From the NCBI GenBank assembly GCA_902800625.1, contig CADCFG010000023.1, positions 1 to 42,686 on the forward strand: DNA of 42,686 bases, in the 5' to 3' direction. A program made the translations under genes and the position numbers. Under the pieces are notes generated by a model. The model was not told where the DNA came from. It saw nothing but the letters and a program-made list of their open reading frames with translations, and searched no databases. Source of the stretch: an uncultured Eubacteriales bacterium. GTDB taxonomy: Bacteria; Bacillota; Clostridia; Christensenellales; Aristaeellaceae. How positions within the stretch are numbered: position 1 is the first letter of the stretch; the number at the start of each line of letters is the position of its first letter. This document shows positions 34,518 to 41,865 of the stretch, piece after piece.

Positions 34518-35825
34518 ATGGCAAAGAAACGCAAGAGGCGCTCGGCGCGCCGCCCAGCGATACAATCGGAAAAGTACAGTATCCGCGCCTTGCACGAAGA
34601 CAGGGAATACGGGCTCTATTGGTATGCCTGGCTGTGGAAGCTGCTGCGGCCGGTGCTGATCTTCCTGTGCAGCGTGCTGATGGTGATCGGCATGGTGTCC
34701 GTGGGCTACGACCGCATCTACGGCGCGTTCTTCGCCCCGGTGACCCGGGACAGCGTCGAGGTGGTGGACTTCCAGATCGACAGCGGCGAGACCGTCACCC
34801 AGATCGGCCAGCGCCTGGAGGACGCAAAGCTGCTGCGGGACAGGCGCGTGTTCAAATACATGGTGCAGTTCAGGGGCCTGACCAACGCGCTCAGCTATGG
34901 CGTGTTCCGGCTGTCGCCCTCCATGAACGTGGATCAGATCATCACGGAGCTGACCTCCGGCAGCCAGACCAACGAGCGGGTGATCACCATCGTGCCCGGC
35001 TGGACCTGCGAGGACATCGCCAATTACCTGGTGGAGATCGGCGCGCTGGAGGACACGAAGGAATTCCTGTCGCTGTGCAACAACGTGGACCTGTTCGTGG
35101 GCAGCAGCTATGCCCTGCGGGACGCCCAGAACGCGGGCACCCTGGCGGGCCGCAAGTACGCCCTGGAGGGCTACCTGGCCCCGGACACCTACCGCGTGTT
35201 CTCCACCGCCACGCCGGAGAGCATCATCCGCACGCTGTTGAACCAGCATAACAAGGTGATCGACAGCGTGTACTATGCCAATCACACCGAGTATTACACC
35301 GACGAGGAGGGCGTTTACCACGAGGTGGCCAGCTATGACAGCGGCCTGTCCATGGACCAGATTGTCACGCTGGCCTCGATGATCGAGAAGGAAGCCGCCA
35401 CGCGGGAGGACTACGCCCGGGTGTCCGCTGTGTTCCACAACCGACTGCGCCAGGGGATCAAGCTGGAGAGCGACCCCACCGCCACCTACCTGCTGGGCGA
35501 AAACAAGCTGGCCCTTACCGAGAAGGAGACCGGCGCCATCAACAACTACAACACCTACTACCTGCCCGGTCTGCCCATCGGCCCCATCTGCAACCCCTCC
35601 GTGGCGGCGCTGGAGGCGGCCCTGGCCCCGGACATGGACTTCATCAACCAGAACTACCTCTACTTCTGTGCCACCGAGCCCGGCTCCGGCAAGCTGGTGT
35701 TCTCCATCGACAAGGCCGAGCACGACGCCAACGTGGCCATGTACCGCCCGCTGTGGGAGGAGTACGACCGACGCCAGGCGTTGGAAAAGGCCGCCGAGGC
35801 CCAGAAGCCCGGAGATGGAAATTAG
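34518..35825 (+). CDS. mltG: Endolytic murein transglycosylase MltG
   Basis: 435 residues. A basic cytoplasmic N-terminus (MAKKRKRRSARRP) and one membrane helix (about 48-68) are followed by the LysM-like subdomain (IDSGETVTQIGQRLEDAKLL). Then comes the YceG catalytic domain with LEGYLAPDTYRV (about 218), the active-site Glu in SMIEKEAATREDYARV (about 290-296), FHNRLRQGIKLESDPT, and the closing YYLPGLPIGPICNPSVAALEA split as YYLPGLPIGPICNP and SVAALEA. MltG cuts nascent glycan strands near the membrane to end their synthesis. ATG 34518 has TTGGAGGA upstream; an in-frame TTG at 34506 is less likely. It is 75 bp after ylbF and probably cotranscribed. Confidence 0.93.
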   Translation: MAKKRKRRSARRPAIQSEKYSIRALHEDREYGLYWYAWLWKLLRPVLIFLCSVLMVIGMVSVGYDRIYGAFFAPVTRDSVEVVDFQIDSGETVTQIGQRLEDAKLLRDRRVFKYMVQFRGLTNALSYGVFRLSPSMNVDQIITELTSGSQTNERVITIVPGWTCEDIANYLVEIGALEDTKEFLSLCNNVDLFVGSSYALRDAQNAGTLAGRKYALEGYLAPDTYRVFSTATPESIIRTLLNQHNKVIDSVYYANHTEYYTDEEGVYHEVASYDSGLSMDQIVTLASMIEKEAATREDYARVSAVFHNRLRQGIKLESDPTATYLLGENKLALTEKETGAINNYNTYYLPGLPIGPICNPSVAALEAALAPDMDFINQNYLYFCATEPGSGKLVFSIDKAEHDANVAMYRPLWEEYDRRQALEKAAEAQKPGDGN

Positions 35826-35889
35826 GAATCAGGAATGAGGAATTGATAGTGTGGGGGCACTCTCCATTCCTCATTTCTGATTCCTCATT
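35826..35889. repeat. Inverted repeat AGGAATCAGGAATGAGGAAT
   Basis: AGGAATCAGGAATGAGGAAT (about 35825-35844) pairs with ATTCCTCATTTCTGATTCCT (about 35867-35886) over 20 bp with one G/U. It forms a strong hairpin just after mltG and is related to the repeat at 28861-28960. It could terminate the ylbF-mltG transcript. Confidence 0.65.
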
Positions 35890-35901
35890 GAATCCCGGGA
35901 C

Positions 35902-35928
35902 ACGTTTCGACCAAAACCGCATACCATT
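35902..35928 (+). promoter_or_regulatory. Possible sporulation-type promoter of sigK
   Basis: AC (35902-35903), 16 bp, CATACCAT (35920-35927) resembles the mother-cell sigma-K/sigma-E consensus (AC...CATAnnnT). There is no sigma-A promoter nearby. The motif is short, so chance is possible. Confidence 0.35.
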
Positions 35929-35963
35929 GTAGGGCAGACTCCGTAGAAAGTGGGGGACGCCCT

Positions 35964-36659
35964 ATGTTTTTGCCCGAAATGCTGCTGTGGCTGTCGGAAA
36001 ACGGCTGGCTGATGCTGCTGCACCTGTCGGCCCGCGCCTCGTTCCCAAAGCCGCTGGAAAAGGAAGAGGAGGCGGCGCTGATCGAGAAGATGTTCGCCGG
36101 GGACAGCCGCGCCGCCGCCAGCCTCATCGAACACAACCTGCGCCTGGTGGCCCACATCGCCCGGAAGTACGCCCAGGCCGGGGTGGACCAGGACGACCTG
36201 ATCTCCATCGGCTCGCTGGGGCTGATCAAGGCGGTGCAGACCTTCCGGCCCGAGGCGGGGCGGCTGACGGCCTACGCCTCCCGCTGCATCGAGAACGAGA
36301 TCCTGATGCACTTTCGCGCCGAGAAGAAGAACCGGGGCGTGGTGCTGCTGGGGGAGAGCCTGGGCCAGGACAAGGACGGGGACGACGTGTCCCTCAGCGA
36401 CCTGCTGGGTACCGAGCCAGACCTGGTGAGCGAGGAGGCGGAGACGGCCATCGAGTCCTCCCGGGCCATCCGGCTGATGGAGGACGTGCTCACCGAGAGG
36501 GAGCGGGAGGTGGTGCGCCTGCGCTGCGGCATCTTCGACGGCGAACCCTGGCCCCAGCACCGGGTGGCCGCGCGGCTGGGCATATCCCGAAGCTACGTCT
36601 CCCGCGTCGAAAAGCGGGCGCTGGAGAAGCTGCGGGAGGCGATGGAGGGGAGGAAATAG
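35964..36659 (+). CDS. sigK: RNA polymerase sporulation sigma factor SigK
   Basis: A 231-residue late mother-cell sigma factor. Region 2 has IEHNLRLVAHIARKYAQAG, DLISIGSLGLIKAVQTFRPE and AYASRCIENEILMHFRAEKK. Region 4 has LTEREREVVRLRCGIFDG and the helix-turn-helix RVAARLGISRSYVSRVEKRAL. These agree with SigK rather than SigE or SigA. The first 26 residues are hydrophobic, ending before FPKPLEKEEE. In Bacillus pro-SigK the corresponding phenylalanine is at residue 28, so a pro-sequence cleaved by SpoIVFB is likely here. The gene is uninterrupted, with no skin-type insertion. It implies an endospore-forming organism or recent descent from one. Confidence 0.92.
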   Translation: MFLPEMLLWLSENGWLMLLHLSARASFPKPLEKEEEAALIEKMFAGDSRAAASLIEHNLRLVAHIARKYAQAGVDQDDLISIGSLGLIKAVQTFRPEAGRLTAYASRCIENEILMHFRAEKKNRGVVLLGESLGQDKDGDDVSLSDLLGTEPDLVSEEAETAIESSRAIRLMEDVLTEREREVVRLRCGIFDGEPWPQHRVAARLGISRSYVSRVEKRALEKLREAMEGRK

Positions 36660-36718
36660 GGAGTGTGGAGTGTGGAGTTGCGGCGCAAATCCTCACGCCG
36701 CACCTGCTTCCACCAGCC

Positions 36719-36747
36719 TTGCAAAATGCGGCCTGTCATGCTAAAAT
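36719..36747 (+). promoter_or_regulatory. Promoter of the DprA-like gene
   Basis: TTGCAA (36719-36724), 17 bp, TAAAAT (36742-36747), 31 bp before the ATG at 36779. Confidence 0.65.
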
Positions 36748-36778
36748 AGACGTATCATGAAAGCAGGGGGGCGCTGGC

Positions 36779-37738
36779 ATGGCCCACACGGACGACGCAT
36801 ACGCGGCAATGCTGCTGACCATGGCGCTGTCGCCGAACAAGGAGGAGTACGCCCGGCCGCTGAGCACGGCGGAGTTCCGCCGGTTCGAGGCCGCGGCCCG
36901 GGAATCCACGTTCCACGGCATCGGAAAGCTGCTGGACATGGACATCAGCGGACTGATGATCTACCTGGGGCTGACCGAGGAGGAGGCCTACCGGGCGTTC
37001 ACGCTGCTGCACCGGGGCGTGCAGCTGAGCTACGCGCTGGAGGGCTTTGCCGCCGAGGGCATCGAGGTGGTCACCCAGTACGACGCCGGATACCCCGAGC
37101 GCCTGCGCCGCAAGCTGGGGGCCGGCGCGCCGCCCGCATTCTATCAATGCGGCAATGGGGAGCTCCTGGACAAGCCCGCCATCGCCATCGTGGGCATCAG
37201 CGGCGTGCGCACCACGCCCCAGGCGCGTATGGCCATCGAGACGCTGGTGCGCGGGGCGCTGGAAAAGGGCTACGGCATTCTCACCGGCGGCGAACCGGGG
37301 GTCTCCCGCATGGCGGCGGGCTTGGTGGGCGAGCTGGGCGGGTCGCTTACGGACATCCTGGGCGGCGGCATGCGCGAGCACCTGCAGGACGATGGCATCG
37401 CCCAGCTGGTGGGCACGGGCCGCGGCGCGGTGCTGTCGCTGGAGCACCCGGATGCCATGTTCACCGTCAGCCACGCCATCGCCCGCAACCGGCTGCTGTT
37501 TTCCCTGGCCGACGCCGCCTTCATCTTCAACACCGATGGCCGCCGGGGCGAGCTGGAGGCGCTGCAGAACCGCACCTGTGACTGGATCTACGCCTTCGAG
37601 CCCCATGCCGGGAGCAAGCCGCTGATCGCCCGGGGCGCGGTGCCCTTCTCCGGCCTGACCGACGCCGACGTCGATGCCATGAGCCGCCACTGGAGCAGCT
37701 CCCGCAGCCAGCAGATGAACATGTTTGACTTGCTCTGA
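36779..37738 (+). CDS. Divergent DprA/Smf-like Rossmann-fold protein
   Basis: 319 residues. Residues about 75-130 correspond to the start of DprA (EGIEVVTQYDAGYPERLRRKLGAGAPPAFYQCGNG, shown in parts: EVVTQYDAGYPERLRRKLG, PPAFYQCGNG). Then AIAIVGISGVRTTPQ replaces the usual VGSR. GILTGGEPGVSRMAAGL stands where DprA has SGLARGID. VSHAIARNRLLFSLADAAFIF matches the RNR segment. The C-terminus lacks the winged-helix extension. It belongs to the DprA/SLOG group, but the changed nucleotide- or ssDNA-contact motifs mean a role in transformation is uncertain; a nucleotide-sensing role is possible. It is transcribed alone, convergent with dapA. Confidence 0.75.
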   Translation: MAHTDDAYAAMLLTMALSPNKEEYARPLSTAEFRRFEAAARESTFHGIGKLLDMDISGLMIYLGLTEEEAYRAFTLLHRGVQLSYALEGFAAEGIEVVTQYDAGYPERLRRKLGAGAPPAFYQCGNGELLDKPAIAIVGISGVRTTPQARMAIETLVRGALEKGYGILTGGEPGVSRMAAGLVGELGGSLTDILGGGMREHLQDDGIAQLVGTGRGAVLSLEHPDAMFTVSHAIARNRLLFSLADAAFIFNTDGRRGELEALQNRTCDWIYAFEPHAGSKPLIARGAVPFSGLTDADVDAMSRHWSSSRSQQMNMFDLL

Positions 37739-37750
37739 AGTCAATGGGAC

Positions 37751-37790
37751 AGACGAACGCAGGGGCGCCGCGGCGCCCCTGCGTTCGTCT
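37751..37790. terminator. Perfect 40-bp palindrome between convergent genes
   Basis: Arms AGACGAACGCAGGGGCGCCG (37751-37770) and its exact complement (37771-37790) with no spacer. It lies 12 bp after the DprA-like stop and overlaps the dapA stop by 2 bp, so it can work as a bidirectional terminator. No U-run is present on either side. Confidence 0.7.
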
Positions 37791-38682
37791 ATCGGCGGTC
37801 CATGATCCCGGCTTTCTCCATTGCTTCCTGCAGGCGCGCGCTCTTTTCGTCGTCCAGCGGACACAGCGGCAGGCGCAGCGTGTTTTCGATCCGGCCCATC
37901 ATGGAAAGCGCGGCCTTCACCGGGATGGGGCTCACGTCCGAAAACAGCACGTCGATCAGCGGCAGGTGCTCCACCTGCGCATCCAGGCAGCGCTTCGCCT
38001 CGCCCCGCAGCCAGTCGGCGGTCATATCGTGCATCTCAGAGGGGATGACGTTGGCCGCCACGCTGATCGCGCCCCGGGCCCCCAGCGCCATGGCGGGCAG
38101 GATCATGTCGTCGTTGCCGCAGTACACCGCCACGCCCTCGCCACACAGCCGCGCCAGGTCGGTGAAGGCCCGGATGCTCCCGCCGGCCTCCTTCACGGCG
38201 CAAAGGTTCGGGTGCTTCGCCAGCTCCGCCACCGTCTCCGGCGAAAGGTTCACGCCGGTTCGCCCCGGCACGTTGTACATGATGACGGGCAGGTCCACCG
38301 CGTCGGCCACGGCGGTGAAGTGGGCCATCAGCCCCGCCCGGCTGGCCCGGTTGTAGTAGGGCGTCACCACCAGCAGCGCGTCCGCGCCCAGGCGCTGGGC
38401 CTCCCTGGACTGGTCCGCCGCCCGCCGGGTGTCGTTGCTGCCCGCGCCCGCAATCAGCGGTACCCGCCCGGCAATCCGCGCGGCGGCGCACTCCAGTATG
38501 GCGCTGCGCTCGCTGCCGGAGAGCGTGGACGGCTCGCCGGTGGTGCCCAGGATGACCAGGGCGTCGATGCCGCTGTCCAGTTGCCAGTCGATCAGGCTTT
38601 CCAGCGCATCGTAGTCCACCCGATTGCCCTTGAAGGGCGTCACCAGCGCTGTCGCGCAGCCGTAAAACAGGTTTCCGTGCAT
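37789..38682 (-). CDS. dapA: 4-hydroxy-tetrahydrodipicolinate synthase
   Basis: A 297-residue class I aldolase condensing pyruvate and aspartate semialdehyde, the first step of the lysine/diaminopimelate branch needed for peptidoglycan and, via dipicolinate, for spores. Motifs: GTTGEPSTLSGSE (about 44-56), the catalytic tyrosine in MYNVPGRTGVNL (about 135), the Schiff-base lysine in CAVKEAGGS (about 162), and YCGNDDMILPAMALGARG. The start at 38682 has AAGGAGG 7 nt upstream; earlier in-frame codons fall inside the terminator-like hairpin. No other dap genes are adjacent. It is the last gene of a run of minus-strand genes and has an unusual leader hairpin that covers its Shine-Dalgarno. Confidence 0.95.
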   Translation of the reverse strand: MHGNLFYGCATALVTPFKGNRVDYDALESLIDWQLDSGIDALVILGTTGEPSTLSGSERSAILECAAARIAGRVPLIAGAGSNDTRRAADQSREAQRLGADALLVVTPYYNRASRAGLMAHFTAVADAVDLPVIMYNVPGRTGVNLSPETVAELAKHPNLCAVKEAGGSIRAFTDLARLCGEGVAVYCGNDDMILPAMALGARGAISVAANVIPSEMHDMTADWLRGEAKRCLDAQVEHLPLIDVLFSDVSPIPVKAALSMMGRIENTLRLPLCPLDDEKSARLQEAMEKAGIMDRR

Positions 38683-38683
38683 G

Positions 38684-38728
38684 AAAAAACCTCCTTCCCG
38701 CATCGTTCAAGCGTATGCAGGAAGGAGG
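38684..38728 (-). promoter_or_regulatory. Terminator-type hairpin whose 3' arm is the dapA Shine-Dalgarno
   Basis: On the minus strand CCTCCTTCCTGCAT (38728-38715) pairs with ATGCGGGAAGGAGG (38703-38690; 13 bp, one mismatch), followed by TTTTTT (38689-38684), one C and the dapA ATG. It has all parts of an intrinsic terminator, yet its 3' arm is the only Shine-Dalgarno of dapA. Either it ends the upstream GNAT transcript 12 nt after that stop, or it is an attenuator/anti-Shine-Dalgarno switch for dapA. Confidence 0.65.
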
Positions 38729-38740
38729 CTTGTTTGTCTT

Positions 38741-39556
38741 TTATTTCTCCGTCGGGTTGATGTCCACGCCGGGATAGCGCATCAGCAGCTCCGTCTGCTT
38801 GAAGCCGCATTTTTCCATCAGCTTCAGCACGTGGGGGATGCGGGCGCGCACGTTGGCCTCGGCGCAGAACAGCCGCGCCTTCTCGAATTCCTCGCAGGCC
38901 AGACCCAGCATGCAGGTGCCCACGCCCATGCGCCGCCAGCGCTTGCTGGTCTGGATATAGCCGATGATGCCGGCATAGCTCTCCCGCCAGATCAGTATCT
39001 CTCCTGCCATGCCGGTGGGGGAGACGGTGAGGATGCGGGTGAAGCCCTCCCGGTCGATGAAGGAGCGCAGCCAGGCGAAGTCGTGGTCGGTGTTGTACAG
39101 CTCGTTGTAGCGCTCCAGGAAGAACTTTTGCTCCGTGGCATCGCTCAGGTCGTCCTTCACCACCACGCAGCCCGCGGGCAGGCGGTAGTCCTGGGCGAAG
39201 GGCAGCCGCAGCTGCATCTGCACCAGGCCGTCGTTGTCCTTGAAGCCCATGGGCGCAAGGCTCTCCAGCATCTCCTCGTCGTCGGGGTCGCAGCGGGTGT
39301 AGAGCCGGCAGAACTTTCCCGATTCGTTGCAGATCTCCCGCCCCCGGGCCACCGCCGCGCCCAGCAGCGCGTCGGGGATGGGGCTGCCCTCCAGCTGCAA
39401 GCGCACCTGCAGGGGCCGGGCGGGGTAGAGCGACGGGTTGTCGTCGCAGAAGATGGTGCACGCGCCCAGCTGGGCGCCGCTGTACTCGTCGATGGCCAGG
39501 AAGGTGTTCTCCACCGGCTGGCCGTCCACGGGCTCTCTGGCGTGTTTCAGCATCAT
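38741..39556 (-). CDS. GNAT family N-acetyltransferase
   Basis: 271 residues. The C-terminal half carries the GNAT acetyl-CoA motif SKRWRRMGVGTCMLGLACEEF (in parts: SKRWRRMGVGTCML, GLACEEF; about 205-225) and the closing RIPHVLKLMEKCGFKQTELL strand-helix. The N-terminal half (LGACTIFCDDNPSLYPARPL, GFKDNDGLVQMQLRLP) has a similar length and fold signs, so this looks like a two-domain GNAT in which only the second half keeps the binding loop. The substrate is unknown. A GAGG lies about 9 nt before the ATG. It sits between a MazG-like gene and dapA in a same-strand run. Confidence 0.82.
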   Translation of the reverse strand: MMLKHAREPVDGQPVENTFLAIDEYSGAQLGACTIFCDDNPSLYPARPLQVRLQLEGSPIPDALLGAAVARGREICNESGKFCRLYTRCDPDDEEMLESLAPMGFKDNDGLVQMQLRLPFAQDYRLPAGCVVVKDDLSDATEQKFFLERYNELYNTDHDFAWLRSFIDREGFTRILTVSPTGMAGEILIWRESYAGIIGYIQTSKRWRRMGVGTCMLGLACEEFEKARLFCAEANVRARIPHVLKLMEKCGFKQTELLMRYPGVDINPTEK

Positions 39557-39581
39557 AATGGTTTACCTCTTGTATCGCGTC

Positions 39582-39938
39582 TTACCGTTTCGGATTGTAG
39601 CTCTTGGGCGGGCGATGGTCCACGATGTCGATTTTGCGCAGCACCTGTTCGGTCACGTCGATGCCCAGCGTGCGGGCCAGCTGCAGGCCGTACATCATCA
39701 CGTCGGCAAACTCCTCGGCGATCAGGGCCACGCGCTCCGGGTCCCTGCCCGCCATCAGCGCGTCCACGTCCGCCGGGTTCAGCCACTGGAAGTGTTCCAG
39801 CAGCTCGCTCATCTCCACGGTCATGGCCATGGCCACGTGCTGGGGGTTCTGCACCCCCTCCACGCCCCAGCCCTTGCGCAGGCACAGCTGGTGCACCTTC
39901 TCCTTCAAGGTGGAAATCGTGGTGTCGTTGTCATTCAT
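39582..39938 (-). CDS. MazG-like nucleotide pyrophosphohydrolase
   Basis: A 118-residue all-alpha NTP pyrophosphatase of the MazG/DCTPP1 type. Metal-binding carboxylates lie in AMTVEMSELLEHFQWL (about 38-53), with an EExxE-like arrangement completed by IAEEFADVMMYGLQLARTLG (about 73-92). These small enzymes clean up non-canonical or excess (d)NTPs. The C-terminus is basic (DHRPPKSYNPKR). Its first 8 bp overlap the end of the AlkD-like gene, suggesting coupled translation of two nucleic-acid maintenance proteins. Confidence 0.88.
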   Translation of the reverse strand: MNDNDTTISTLKEKVHQLCLRKGWGVEGVQNPQHVAMAMTVEMSELLEHFQWLNPADVDALMAGRDPERVALIAEEFADVMMYGLQLARTLGIDVTEQVLRKIDIVDHRPPKSYNPKR

Positions 39939-40653
39939 GGCTCTTCGCCGCCTTTCTGCGCAGGCTCTGGGCCAGGGCCTTGTCTTCGCCCGATATGCGC
40001 CAGGACTCCTTCAGCTTCTGGATGGCCTTGTTGTGGGTCCACTCGTCCCACGCGCCGTCGCGCAATATCGCCAGCGCCGCGTCCCGCTGCTTCAGCCACA
40101 GCGTGGCCAGCCCCCAGGCCGCGCCCATGCGGGCGTAGTAGCCGGGGTGGGCAAAGCGCCGGTAGACGGCCATGGTCCCTTCGCCGAAGGGGTCGTCGCC
40201 GAAATAGCTCATCAGCATCACCAGGCCGAAGCGCTTGCGGAACTCGATGTCGCTGTCGGCACACCGGACGACAAAGCGAAACAGCGCCTCGTGCTCGCCA
40301 GCCCTGGGCTTGAACGCAGAGCACAGCCCGTCGCACACTGCCCAGTTGTCCACCATGGGCAGGAAGGCCTCAACCAGCTCGAGCTTCTCTTCGATGGGGC
40401 ACTTTGCCCCGCCCAGCACATAGGCGTGCAGCAGCCGGACCTCGTACAGCGGATACGCCCGGCTGGCCTCCAGGAAGGCGCGCCAGTCGCCGCGCAGGAT
40501 CTCCTTCGCCATAGACCGCAGCGCCGGGACCCGCACACCCAGAAAACCAGTGGCCATGTCCGGCACCAGAGAAGCATGGAAATCCCGATATTTTTCGTCC
40601 GCCAGCCCCTCCAGGCGCTGAACGAGGGCGGGCATGTCACACGCGGTTTGCAT
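39931..40653 (-). CDS. DNA alkylation repair protein (AlkD-like HEAT-repeat glycosylase)
   Basis: A 240-residue all-helical protein with AlkD-family signatures: GVRVPALRSMAKEI near residue 45, YPLYEVRLLHAYVLG (about 70), the tryptophan/aspartate pair in MVDNWAVCDGLCS (about 100-112; the catalytic-site Asp of AlkD lies in such a region), and a C-terminal YYARMGAAWGLATLWLK helix. AlkD-type enzymes remove bulky or cationic alkylated bases without base flipping. I chose ATG 40653 with GGTG about 8 nt upstream; an earlier TTG at 40665 is in frame but lacks a Shine-Dalgarno. It heads the minus-strand run alkD-mazG-GNAT-dapA. Confidence 0.87.
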   Translation of the reverse strand: MQTACDMPALVQRLEGLADEKYRDFHASLVPDMATGFLGVRVPALRSMAKEILRGDWRAFLEASRAYPLYEVRLLHAYVLGGAKCPIEEKLELVEAFLPMVDNWAVCDGLCSAFKPRAGEHEALFRFVVRCADSDIEFRKRFGLVMLMSYFGDDPFGEGTMAVYRRFAHPGYYARMGAAWGLATLWLKQRDAALAILRDGAWDEWTHNKAIQKLKESWRISGEDKALAQSLRRKAAKSHE

Positions 40654-40689
40654 AAATATCACCAAATAACAGTTTACGGCGAATGGGAC

Positions 40690-40812
40690 GGATTGTCAAG
40701 GGGGAGGGAACAGGGAAGAGGGAATAAGCAATAGGGAATAGGGAATAGGGAATAGGGAATAGGGATAGCGGCTGCAGCGCGGAGGCAGGGGCGGCGCTGT
40801 GCCGCCCGCCAG
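40690..40812. repeat. GGGAATA tandem repeat and GC palindrome
   Basis: Several near-perfect copies of the heptamer GGGAATA run from about 40715 to 40767, after a degenerate GGGAACAGGGAAGAGGGAAT. A dispersed palindrome, GGGGCGGCGCTGTGCCGCCC, follows (about 40787-40811). The rest of 40654-40930 shows no gene. Confidence 0.7.
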
Positions 40813-40930
40813 AGAGCCAAGCTGCATCCGCTGCTCCGCGCGGCAGCGACATCATTTCATACAACTGCGCTGGAAATCTTTACCCGTGCATATGATAATA
40901 GACCCAGCACAACACAAGCGAGGACGCGAC

Positions 40931-41794
40931 ATGACACACGAACCTACCACGCGATACGCCCTGGCGGCGCTGGACATGGACGGCACGCTGCTGAACTCCG
41001 ACCACCTTCTCACGCCCTTCACCCGGGACGCGCTGGACCGCGCGACGGCGGCGGGCAAGGTGATCGCGCTGTGCACGGGCCGCTGCCTGTCGGAGCTGTG
41101 GCAGACCTTCCGGGAGGCCCCGGGCATCGGCTACGCCATCGGCGAAAACGGCGGCTGCCTGTACGACGTGAAGGCGGGCAGGGTGCTGCACCAGGCCATC
41201 ATCCCCGGGGACGCGGCCCGCGCGGCGCTCGAAATGGCGGGGGAGTACGACCTGTGCGTCCAGTGCTTCATCGAGGGCCAGTCCTGGCTGCAGTACCGGG
41301 GCGAGGCGGCCCTCGCGCCCTATCACGTGGCGGAGTACGTGCCGGTGTTCGACAGCGGGTCGAAGTACGATGAAAACGTCGTCCAAAGGGCGCTTGAGCA
41401 CGGCCGGGTGGAGAAGATCAACCTGTACTTCGCCGACCCCGCCCAGAAGGCGGACTTCTGCCGCCGGGTGGACGGCCTGGGGCTGAACGTGGTGGGTTCC
41501 CTGGGCTATGGCTGCGAGCTGTCCCCGGCTGGGGCGGACAAGGCCGAGGGCTTGAAAAGGCTTTGCGGCCTGCTGGGCATCTCCGTGGCGGACGCACTGG
41601 CCGTAGGCGACGGCGGCAACGACCTGGGCCTGGTGCGCGCAGCGGGGCTGGGCGTGGCCATGGGCAACGCGGCGGACGAGGTGAAGGCCGTGGCGGACGT
41701 GCTCACCGACGACTGCGACCACGACGGCGCGGCCCGGGCGGTGCTGCGGTACATGCTGGGGGAGGACGCGCAGAGGACGGGGTGCTCAACCTGA
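40931..41794 (+). CDS. HAD-superfamily Cof-type phosphatase
   Basis: 287 residues of the HAD subfamily IIB. Motif I is ALDMDGTLLNSDHLL (nucleophile Asp about 15), motif II ALCTGR (about 48), then ENGGCLY, followed by a C2-type cap (about 85-190). The final motif is ADKAEGLKRLCG with GDGGNDLGLVRAAGLGVAMGNA (about 223-244), which binds Mg2+. These enzymes dephosphorylate sugar phosphates, nucleotides or cofactors; the substrate cannot be read from sequence. The ATG at 40931 has a weak GAGG about 6 nt ahead. The upstream 280 bp are repeats. Confidence 0.88.
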   Translation: MTHEPTTRYALAALDMDGTLLNSDHLLTPFTRDALDRATAAGKVIALCTGRCLSELWQTFREAPGIGYAIGENGGCLYDVKAGRVLHQAIIPGDAARAALEMAGEYDLCVQCFIEGQSWLQYRGEAALAPYHVAEYVPVFDSGSKYDENVVQRALEHGRVEKINLYFADPAQKADFCRRVDGLGLNVVGSLGYGCELSPAGADKAEGLKRLCGLLGISVADALAVGDGGNDLGLVRAAGLGVAMGNAADEVKAVADVLTDDCDHDGAARAVLRYMLGEDAQRTGCST

Positions 41795-41801
41795 TCTTCG
41801 T

Positions 41802-41830
41802 TTGACAGGCACGGACCCCGGTGCTATAAT
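41802..41830 (+). promoter_or_regulatory. Consensus sigma-A promoter
   Basis: TTGACA (41802-41807), exactly 17 bp, TATAAT (41825-41830): a perfect match, the strongest promoter in the window. It drives the beta-helix gene that starts 35 bp later. Confidence 0.9.
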
Positions 41831-41865
41831 GCTTCCATAATTCGACCAAAACAGGAGGAATCACC

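Noticed and set aside
40700..40770. GGGAATA repeats considered as a CRISPR-like array.
   Set aside because: The units are contiguous 7-mers without spacers, so this is a simple tandem repeat.
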